Source of the DNA: Bathynomus jamesi
Lineage: Eukaryota; Arthropoda; Malacostraca; Isopoda; Cirolanidae
Assembly: GCA_023014485.1 (NCBI GenBank)
Contig: JAJOZX010001076.1
Location: 62,001 to 126,000 of the forward strand
Direction of reading: 5' to 3'
Length of the DNA: 64,000 nucleotides
Position 1 is the stretch's first letter; each line of letters opens with the position of its first letter. The notes beneath the pieces are model-generated. The model did no database searches and was not told the origin of the DNA. It worked only from the letters and a program-made list of their open reading frames with translations. Position numbers and translations under genes: made by a program. Positions 56,202 to 64,000 of this stretch are shown here, in pieces.

Positions 56202-56754
56202 AATTCACAAATGTTAAATTATCTAAAGTTTTACTCATAAAAAAGACAATATATACCTAGATTACTATAACATTTGCAGTTAACACAACAGATGGACCAG
56301 CTTGTAGGCTCAATACTTGGATCTACCTAAGTAAATCATGTAGAACCGTGTTCTACTGCTCTTTAAGCACTTCCTAGTAATTTAAATTATGCAGTTAGTA
56401 CAGATAAACTAGCAGTAACCACCATTTTCAGTACAAAACCTTAAATTTAAGTAGCTTTGTTGTATTACTTCCCTTAATACAAGTGTACAGTACTTAGCTA
56501 TATACAATAATGAATTCCTGAGTTTTTAAGCATGTGAATTATTGGCTATAAGTTCATATTCTTTTTTTAATATGTGTTGTTTTATGTAAATTCGTATGTA
56601 AACTTATATATAGCTAATAACTCTTATGTTTAGACACTGACTCAGGAATTTATTATTGTACTCAGGCTTTAAGTCTGATTGTCTTCAACACTCCATGGCC
56701 TCACAGCCATAAATTGGCAATTTATTATTCAGCTTGATACAGGTCTGTAGTTAC
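56202..56754. other. Inner flank between left arm and transposase 3' end
   Basis: No gene. Lies downstream of the transposase stop (- strand), so it is probably its 3' UTR plus spacer. Confidence 0.45.
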
Positions 56755-57027
56755 TTAGGCTTTTTTTAAAAACTCCTCAATTTTAGATAAACAATCATTT
56801 GATAACTTGTACTGTCTCCCCATTTTCCCAGCAACTGTAGGTGGTTCAATTGAACACAAAACATGTTGGAATAGAATCCAGCAAACGTCCTCTTGTTCAG
56901 GCCATTTAAAAGGATTCTTTTTCATGAAATTTACTAATAGATCCTTCTCAGTATCACACACTTCAACTATGTTTCCAACAAACCAGTCACCTTCATAGAA
57001 ACTGGCCACATATGTACCAGGTTTATA

Positions 57028-57619
57028 CAGTGGACCCCCGATTTGAGTACGTAATCCGTTCCAGCATGGCGTACTCAATTCGAACTTAATAACCTATGGG
57101 AATTAATTAATTCGTTCCAAAACCCAAAAATTTCACCCCACCCCTACTTTTTCTATAGAAATTGGCCTACGAAATTTAGTAATTGTATTAAAAATAGACA
57201 GAATAGAATACAAAATACATACCATACAATGTGTGTCTTTTGATGTAGATGTACGTTTAGAAGCCATCACTATAACAGTACACTATGTCACAATATAAAA
57301 TACAGTATCAAAGTCACTGCATGTACGAATCACCAAATTTATGCTATATTTTCACTATTTTATGCTGTAATCAACAGAAACTAACATAAATAAACACTAA
57401 GTACAAAGTCAGAAAACAAAATGTACGAAATTCTAACAGAAATCCCTAAGAACACCTGTACTATTCAAAACATTAGACCCCGAATGTTCCCACAACGAAC
57501 GCTCTAGACAAACTGAAACGCGTTCAGCATCGCCGGCTGGCGTACTCAAATCGAGTTTTCTACTCAAGTCAAGTCAATAGGAGCCTATGGACGAGCATAC
57601 TCAAATCGGGGTTCCACTG
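57028..57619. mobile_element. TA-flanked MITE nested in the transposase gene, 592 bp
   Basis: Inverted ends CAGTGGACCCCCGATTTGAG and, from the right, CAGTGGAACCCCGATTTGAG; TA on both sides (57026-57027, 57620-57621). pogo/Tigger-like ends. Removing it joins the transposase reading NVAYQ to YKPGTYV. No transposase inside. Confidence 0.93.
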
Positions 57620-57902
57620 TATTGGTAAGCCACATTTTCTTGTGTAGCATTGAAGGAAAGTTGTACGTTAAAAGAAATTTTCATCACTAGAAATTTTGTA
57701 CAGTTTAATGCCTGTTGATGAAGGTCTAAAGCAGTGATATGAACGGGTTCCTGGGATTGTCTTAATTAAGGAATACCTTTTTTCTAACTCAAATAAATTA
57801 GCATTTTCCTCAATTTTAGCTGAATCAATGTACAGAAATTGTATACCATTAATATCAGATTTGCACCAATCGAACATCTCTTTTGGATTGGTGATGTTGC
57901 TG

Positions 57903-59376
57903 CGGTGGCGGCGTAGGCCGTAGTCCCCAAGTCTCTGTTCTGTCGAACCACCCCGCACCTTTTCACGTTTCTGGGTTCGGAATAGTCAAGAGACTGGGCA
58001 AAGATGTAATCTCCTCTGGTATCTAGGAATGCCTCTCTGGTCAGTGGTTTATTTCCAGATTATTCAGGTCTGACTCGCACATTAACTGTAAAGGACTTCC
58101 CCTAGTGCAGGGGTCGCAATCCGACTCCACTGAGTAGGAGACCCAACCGCTCAGGGTCCAAGAAAGGGCTAGAATTCAAAGGTAGACCTAATAGAAGTAA
58201 ACTACTTGTGTTTTTCTCTTTATTATATCTGAAATAAGCAACTATTCAGTGTGACAGTATAAACATAACAAAAGGACTGGCAATGAATCGCACTGGACAA
58301 AACACCTGGTGCCCCAATAACCCTTAGTGAGATTTGGCAGGCAGAAAGGATAGAAAACAAGTGGGAGACAAGTACCGGAAATGAATTGCACAGAATGTTA
58401 ACCCTTGTCCCAGCCTAGCTACCCTCCAAACTTGACCCCCCCCTTTTATGACCTGAGTTCCAATTCCTTTATTGGCTGGCTAGTTGGTAGGGTTAGGGTC
58501 ACAGGCCTGATTTCAGGGCAGATCCAGTGGCCAACAGTGGTTGACACAAACTGCGTAGCTCCCACTGGATGGGACCCACAATCCAAGCCTAATGAATCTG
58601 GACCACGCGAGTTGAATCCCAACGGGTTGCCTAGACAACACAAGATTATTAGTTACATGCACCAAGTACCATTAATCACAATAATAACAACATAACAGGC
58701 AATTAACCACAAACATTAACTGGAATCATGACTTCATAATTGATCACTGGAAAACATAATTTACTCATGAAATCAAAGCACATAAATAATAAATAACCAA
58801 CATAAAAATAATAACTATAAACATTGACAATTATGGCAAACCTATCTCACATGAGTTAATCAACCTATAATAATCAGTGCCAAACAAGCATGGGCAAAAA
58901 CCTAACTCTGGAATAATATGACTGGTGACCTATAATAATGATAATTGGTTCTCTAGCTAGTTACATGACAGGGTGGCAAACCTATCTATACTCAGTCACA
59001 GTTTCAACAACCTATATATATGTCTACCTTTAATAATAATAATTAACCATGATAATGATGGTGAAATGCAAATGACATGACAATAACTGGGGATAAAGAT
59101 TATGAACAAATTTATTATACTCTAGCCAAGGGTTACAAAGACCTCATACCTTTAAAGGCTTTCCACACTTCCTTGGCTTCTAACAGGACACATCAGTAGT
59201 AAGTACTGATCGTTTTATATTAACTAAACTCCTGCAGGAGAGAAAGACTTGTGAGAAGAACCAGATAGGACTTGAAAATTAGTGTGAGGTTTTTTGTGAA
59301 AAACTCCACAACCCCCAAAAGGGGAATTTGAAAATCAAGGGGGGGTTTGAGAAACTTCACAACCCCCACAATGTGA
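57903..59376. other. Intron or insertion within the transposase gene
   Basis: Separates the - strand coding blocks ending ARASLQATSK and starting NITNPKEMF. GTAAAG and GCAG occur at the borders on the - strand, so it could be an intron of about 1.47 kb, though the codon phase does not join perfectly. No inverted ends found. It contains short related phrases ACTCCACAACCCCC and ACTTCACAACCCCC near 59300-59365 and an unrecognised + strand frame 58405-58695. Confidence 0.45.
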
Positions 59377-60779
59377 CCTCTTTACTTGTTGCTTGTAGAC
59401 TTGCCCGGGCAGCTAACCTTTTGACGGTGCCACCACCACCATCACAGGGGCTCTTTCCGTGAGAGGTGGCAAAAAAGTTCCATTCACATGTTAGTTGGAA
59501 ATCTTTTTCATGTAACACTGAATTAATGATGTTTTTATAGTTTTTAGATTGACTTGCTGCGCCATTGCTAAAGTAGCAAATATGTTTTAGTTTAGGATTC
59601 TGACTTTTAAGTAATTTCAAGGCTTCACATAAAAAAGAATGAACTGCAGTTGTGTTGTGTGTAAGTGAATCTGATATTACACAAAAATTTGTAACTTTTA
59701 GTTCACCATCAACTTTTTGATAGCAGACTACCGGATGCAAGGTAGCCTGGGTATTGTCCCAGTGATGCCCTTGTACAGCATCCTGAATTATAAAACTATA
59801 GTTTTCAGAGTCAGAGAAGTCAACAAGCACTAATGCTGTAGAATCATTGAGGTTTTCTTTACATCGGACAAATATTTTGATTGGGCTTTTGCTATGAAAT
59901 GGTGTACTTTCAACTTTTTTGCACTTTCACATATGTCTTCTACTACATTCGAAACACTTTTTGTCATTGTGACCAGTTGGGTATGGTCTGTATGAAGCCA
60001 CTGCTTAAAGGAAACCTCATCATCCGTCATAATCATTGTTTTCAAAAATGGTAAGAAGCCAATCCTGTAATTCATTTAAACCAGGACATGTTTTGCAGTT
60101 ATTAATCATGCAGTTTCTGGTTTCAGTGTTGCAGACTATTTTCCCTAGTAACTCTCTTAATTCTACTTTGATGGGGAGTGATTCACATAAAAGTTTAAAG
60201 TTCTGGGTATTTCACAAATGCATACATTGTGTGATCCTTTACTCCCCACACCCATACACCATTTTGGTCTCAGTTCAAAAAACTTTGATTTGGAGATTTT
60301 GTCATTTGGATATTTATTTTTGTAAAGCATATATAATTCTCTGATATTTGTCAACAACAGTATTTTCTGCTTGTGAACCTTCCCTTGTGGTGTTTTTATT
60401 GATTTGTAGTCTTTTTTACCAAGGCATTCTCTAGTATATTCATTGTTTTTGAAAAATTCTATCACTCTCTCCTTTATTTCATCGCTTATACCCTTGCTAC
60501 TCTTTCTATTTCTCATTATAGGAAAGATACCTTCTTTTCTCTTTAAGGCCCTCACAGCATTAACCATTCTGGCTGACACTTCAAATTCTTTCATAATTCT
60601 TTCTCTGGACCAGGTTTTACCAATTGGAAGGAGTGTTAGAATTTGTATCTTTTCTTGTCTGGTACTAGTTTGAAACTTTTCTTTCAGTTCCTCTATCATA
60701 TGCTGATAACACTTTTCTTCCTCACTCTCTATAGGTTTCTCCGCTTCCTCATCCAAAATGCTAGGCTTTATATGAAGTA

Positions 60780-61360
60780 CAGTAAACCCTCAATTTAACG
60801 GACCCCGATGTAACGGATTTCGGATTTAACGGACCGGACAAATAATAATACAGTACATTAATTAATAATAATTTTAAAAAATTAAAAATTAAAAAATCTT
60901 AAACGCCGCACCATTGCTGGCAACCGGGAAACAACTGAAGATGATGTTCAGCAATGGCTTGAAAATGATGGTGATCCTAGCTACCAAGACCTCACTGAAG
61001 AAGAAATTGTGGATGAAGTTCTACATGGCAAGGCAGGGGAAGAAGAAGACAGTGAGGAAGAACAAGTTACACCAGCACGGCCTAGACTGTCTGAAATGAG
61101 GAATCTCATGGACATCGCCATCCACTACATAGGGACATCTTCTGACACTGAAATTGTCCCTTACTATGAACATTTTCGGCAGTTCAGGGCAATCATAATT
61201 AAGAAACAACAACAGAGTGGCAAACAACTGAAGCTGGATGCTTTCTTTAAGCGAACTTCACCAACTCCCACTCCTATTTCACCTATTTCGATTTAACGGA
61301 CTTTCGGCATTAGCGGACACCCCTTTCCCCCTATTAGTCCATTAAATCAAGGGTTTACTG
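60780..61360 (+). mobile_element. pogo/Tigger-like element remnant nested in the transposase gene, 581 bp
   Basis: Inverted ends CAGTAAACCCTCAATTTAAC and, from the right, CAGTAAACCCTTGATTTAAT; TA on both sides (60778-60779, 61361-61362). Retains a C-terminal piece of a Tigger-type transposase (60940-61296: QQWLENDGDPSYQDLTEEEI, YYEHFRQFRAIIIKKQQQSG, QLKLDAFFKR). The catalytic domain is deleted. Non-autonomous. Confidence 0.92.
61009..61296 (+). pseudogene. C-terminus of a Tigger/pogo-type transposase
   Basis: 95 codons: acidic start (DEVLHGKAGEEEDSEEEQVT) and a short basic tail ending KQLKLDAFFKRTSPTPTP. The upstream frame carries WLENDGDPSYQDLTEEEIV. The D-rich WLxxD..GYQxLTDEEIV pattern followed by a KQxTLDxFF tail is typical for Tigger-like transposases. 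DDE core missing. Confidence 0.7.
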
Positions 61361-62381
61361 TACTTTTGACAGCTTTGATTTTGTTGATGTTTCAATTTGC
61401 TTTAGTTTCCTTTTCACGTAAAACTTTCGATCTCTTGCTCTTACATACTTAATGGGTGAGCATTCTAGTGAACCTAACGTTTCGTCAAATGTCTCCTTAA
61501 CTATTTCTTCTGGAACATATTCATCACTACCGAGTCTTTTTCATCTTCAATCGTCTTGGCTCTAGAGAAGCATGTTGAGCAAAGTTTCTGTCCTGGTATC
61601 AGATTCAGTCTAGTTGCTATGTCTTTGTCAATAATTTGTAGTGATTCTGCAAATAAAGTAGGGTAATGTAAACTCTAAACACATTGGAAAATAATTTTAA
61701 AACCTCAACATTTGGTTATAGGCTATTCGTATAAAATATTCAAAACATATGCATTCAGTAGCACAGTATATAGCCTACCCTATTAAAATTAAATAGCTAA
61801 TTTAGGTTACAATTTACAATATAAACTTCTTTATGAAATATAAATATATTAGTACCTATATTTACTTACTTATCATCTTCTTTCGATGATTTCTCCATGG
61901 ATCTTGGCAGCTACATTGCATTTGTTGGTAATTCATTCCAAACATTTTTTCATGGTGGTAGTATACAGTAGCACTATTTGGGTTGATTACAGTTGCTTTT
62001 GTTCTCCACAATAGCAGTTTCCTTGTTTCATCTGTCAGCTCATGTAAGGTATACATACCCACCTTCCTGGTGAGTCTGTGTTCATGACATGGATCATCCA
62101 AGTACATACCAAAGCTGCACTTTGATTCTTGATTAGAATAAGCCATTATTACAGGCAGTAAAATTAAGTTAATTGCTCTAGTTAAATTTTCTGAAAATAA
62201 AAGATCATGATCTATAAAATAGGCCTGGACATTAATGATTAACCATCATGTTTTACATTTATAAGAATATACAAAGCGAAATGAGCTACCCAGAGCCCTT
62301 TGAGTCGCTGGTTGTTTTGACAGACATATTAAATTTCTTGTATGTTTTAGACTTATTTACATATTATTACAATTGTAAATA

Positions 62382-62882
62382 AACTTAATAAGTAATAAAA
62401 TGAAGTAAAATTACAATTCAATGTCATAAATAGAAATTTAAAAATTTACAAATTTTGCAAAAATTTGAGATTTTTCACAAAAAGCACTTTTCTTTGAATC
62501 ACCAAAACTATAAGAAGGAGTTGAGTTGAGATCTATTCCTTAATATATGTTTTTTTACACATATGTATCTTTCTTTACTAGAAGTATCAACTCCCTGACT
62601 AATTTCAGACACCTTTATATTAAGCCCCAAAGTTGATGTTAATTTTGCAAATTTTGTGAAAATATCAGCTTTTGGAAATTTTTAAAAATAGAAATAAATC
62701 CTTTTTTGGTTATTTTTTTAATTTCACTCATAAATTTACAACCCATAGAGACTATTAGGAGTATTAAAACAGCTGTGATTGATGTAGAACTAAAACTTTT
62801 GAAGATGGTAGAGTCGTAAAAGTGGGAGGAATTGATGCAAGCTTCAAAATGGAGCCATATTTAAGCCCTTGTAACTTAGAAA
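62382..62882. repeat. Right inverted arm of the large transposon, truncated
   Basis: Reverse complement of 55701-56201. Ends abruptly at 62882, where LINE ORF1 sequence begins. The outer 326 bases seen on the left are missing here, presumably displaced beyond the window end. Confidence 0.88.
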
Positions 62883-62888
62883 CTGTAT

Positions 62889-63224
62889 ATGGTTATACAT
62901 GTAGGTGGAAATGATATAAAGGGTAAGCACTCCGAAGAAATCATGGAGTCATATAAACAGCTATTAACAAAGTTAAAGGAACGGAGACCTAACCTTAAAA
63001 CATCTATCACAGGTATAATTCCCAGGATACATGAGAATAATAAGTGGTACTCACAAGCATTATATATAAATAGTAGGCTTAAGACACTATGTCAGAGCAT
63101 GGAAATTACATATATCGAACTGTGGAATAAATTTTACAAAAAAAGAGAGTTCTATAACAGAGATGGAATTCACCTTAATAGTAAAGGAACTGATTTACTA
63201 TCAAAGATTGTATCATATAACTGA
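62889..63224 (+). CDS. LINE ORF1, C-terminal half of SGNH esterase
   Basis: 111 codons open. VIHVGGNDIKGKHSEEIM carries the G/N blocks, followed by SITGIIPRIHENNKWYSQAL, YINSRLKTLCQSMEITYIEL and FYNRDGIHLNSKGTDLLSKI with the catalytic Asp-x-x-His. The Ser nucleophile block (GDS) lies upstream of the 62882 junction and is absent. The ATG at 62889 is internal, not a natural start. Confidence 0.85.
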   Translation: MVIHVGGNDIKGKHSEEIMESYKQLLTKLKERRPNLKTSITGIIPRIHENNKWYSQALYINSRLKTLCQSMEITYIELWNKFYKKREFYNRDGIHLNSKGTDLLSKIVSYN

Positions 63225-63300
63225 ATAAAAACTAAAGGAATAGGCGAAATTAGTACAAATACCAATACTCTAGATGATAATAAACTAATAAAAAATATAA

Positions 63301-64000
63301 TCAAAACTCAAGAAAAAGGTCAACAAAGAAAGTAAGAGAGATGCAAATAATGTACCATCACAGAACAAGAACCAGATTAAATTACAAGCAAAATATTCCA
63401 AGGGTTCTTTGTCATTTTTCTATGTCAATGCAAGAAGTATCCGAGATAAAATAAATGAATTCAAGGCATACATAAGTATTGAAAATCCTGATGTTATGAT
63501 TGTCACTGAAACTTGGACAAAATTCAGTATGATACCAAATAGTCTATTTAGTGAAAGGGATAATACCATTACTTATGAAATTGATGGCTATGAACTTTTT
63601 TATTATGAACGTAAATATTCAGAGGGTGGCGGAGTATTTATTTATGCCAAGACGAATCTGAATCCAGTTGAAGTTACCTCTGTTAAAGAGGAAATAGTTG
63701 AATCTGTATGGATAGATATTGGGCATAAAAATGCCAGGAAAATCAGGATAGGGGGTATTTATAGACCACCTGAGGGATGTTCAGTTGGAGGAATCCCCAA
63801 AAGTAGAGAAGAAAATAAGTATGTAGAAAATCAACTTATTGATGAAATAAATAAAGCAATGACAAGCAATATTATTATTGTTGGAGATTTCAATTATAGG
63901 CATATAGACTGGGAAATATTACAAACACCAGAAAGTAATGAGAGATTCTTAGACTGTATAATTGAGAATGGTTTAACCCAGTTAGTAAAGGAGCCAACCA
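63301..64000 (+). CDS. LINE ORF2, endonuclease domain, open to window end
   Basis: 233 codons without a stop; the first in-frame ATG is well inside the domain. It reads LSFFYVNARSIRDKINEFKA (Asn block), DVMIVTETWTKF (Glu), YSEGGGVFIYAKTNLNPVEV, RKIRIGGIYRPPEG and NIIIVGDFNYRHIDWEILQ (Asp-Asn). The later SDH block and the RT would lie beyond the window. It begins 77 bases after the ORF1 stop. All catalytic residues seen so far are intact. Confidence 0.85.

Larger units (their letters stand above)
56755..62146 (-). pseudogene. Multi-exon putative transposase, decayed, of the long-armed transposon
   Basis: Exon one 62146-61870 (MAYSNQESKCSFGMYLDD, Cys/His-rich), intron with GTAAGT..TTTGCAG borders (61869-61647). 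Then 61646-61361: GQKLCSTCFSRAKTIEDEKD and CSPIKYVRARDRKFYVKRKL. It resumes after a MITE at 60779-60163: LKEKFQTSTRQEKIQILTLL, GISDEIKERVIEFFKNNEYT, SKSKFFELRPKWCMG and GSHNVCIC; then CKTCPGLNELQDWL. 60075-59357: LVDFSDSENYSFIIQDAVQG, CYFSNGAASQSKNYKNII and FATSHGKSPCDGGGGTVKRL. 57958-57668: NPKEMFDWCKSDINGIQFLY. C-terminus 57078-56755: YKPGTYVASFYEGDWFVGNI and FKWPEQEDVCWILFQHVL. I recall this motif order from uncharacterised multicopy invertebrate proteins. Several frameshifts. Confidence 0.7.
55375..62882 (-). mobile_element. Large DNA transposon with long inverted arms and unclassified transposase
   Basis: The left arm 55375-56201 and the right arm 62382-62882 are inverted copies: 55701-56201 aligns with the reverse complement of 62382-62882 with modest divergence (shared words such as CAATCACAGCTGTTTTAATA and GGGAGTTGATACTTCT). 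The left arm extends 326 bases further out (GGGTCATTCCAGCTCAATTG at its edge). The right arm is cut at 62882 by a LINE. Between the arms a - strand gene runs from 62146 to 56755, interrupted by two TA-flanked MITEs (60780-61360, 57028-57619) and an intron or insertion (57903-59376). Superfamily unknown to me. Confidence 0.8.
62883..64000 (+). mobile_element. CR1-like LINE with SGNH ORF1, 5'-truncated, runs off window end
   Basis: Starts inside ORF1 at the GGND block, directly fused to the right arm of the large transposon. ORF1 C-terminus 62889-63224; ORF2 endonuclease open from 63301 to the last base. No frame breaks are visible in either part, so it is the youngest-looking LINE of the window. 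5' truncation at an insertion point is typical for LINEs. Confidence 0.9.

Noticed and set aside
58405..58695. 96-codon + strand frame inside the large transposon
   Set aside because: No recognisable domain and opposite to the transposase; likely intron or insertion sequence.

Overview
This is eukaryotic nuclear DNA, almost certainly from an arthropod and most plausibly a crustacean (decapod-like). Protein-coding genes are split by introns with GT..AG borders. The window is rich in (AT)n, (AC)n, (GA)n and poly-G simple repeats. Nearly everything between the exons is transposon-derived, including LINE families that I associate with crustacean genomes. The organism call is inference from repeat style and from two host genes; no species can be named. 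There is no prokaryotic gene, operon or CRISPR array.

Two host genes are recognisable. On the + strand, three exons (10947-11141, 16496-16728, 17829-18056) encode the C-terminal half of an Upstream Stimulatory Factor (USF) bHLH-leucine-zipper transcription factor, followed by a 3' UTR of about 1 kb. Its upstream exons are not in the window. On the - strand, six exons between 53682 and 49197 encode a complete short-chain 3-hydroxyacyl-CoA dehydrogenase (HADH) of 293 residues with all catalytic residues, but with no visible mitochondrial transit peptide.

Layout: 1-8.6 kb is CR1/L2-group LINE copies, one (2.6-7.4 kb, -) carrying an SGNH-esterase ORF1 and split by a Tc1/mariner element. 9.3-18 kb is the USF region, whose 5.4 kb intron holds two copies of an unclassified transposase family plus hAT-type MITEs. 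19-29 kb is a LINE graveyard: RTE-like 3' ends, a + strand LINE split by a 203-bp MITE with perfect TSD, and a GC-rich Jockey/I-like LINE with internal deletion. 30.3-31.2 kb is an internally deleted mariner sitting in a (TA)n tract. 32.4-36.4 kb is a CR1-like LINE (-) with both ORFs. 36.5-36.9 kb holds two copies of a tRNA-derived SINE. 36.9-43.9 kb is more LINEs and two MITEs. 44.6-47.0 kb is a nearly full-length hAT element with 8-bp TSD. 47.3-48.5 kb is a decayed mariner containing a run of 40 G. 49.2-53.7 kb is HADH. 55.4-62.9 kb is a large DNA transposon with inverted arms of 0.5-0.8 kb, encoding a multi-exon putative transposase I cannot place in a named superfamily. It carries two nested TA-flanked MITEs and is cut at its right arm by a 5'-truncated SGNH-ORF1 LINE that runs off the window end.

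The best candidates for something little described are (i) the long-armed 55.4-62.9 kb transposon and (ii) the 14506-16264 element with 8-bp TSD, whose N- and C-terminal coding pieces belong to the same protein family as a separate remnant at 11.8-13.3 kb. Both rest on sequence-internal structure (inverted arms, TSDs, shared protein motifs). Family placement is from memory and could not be searched here.
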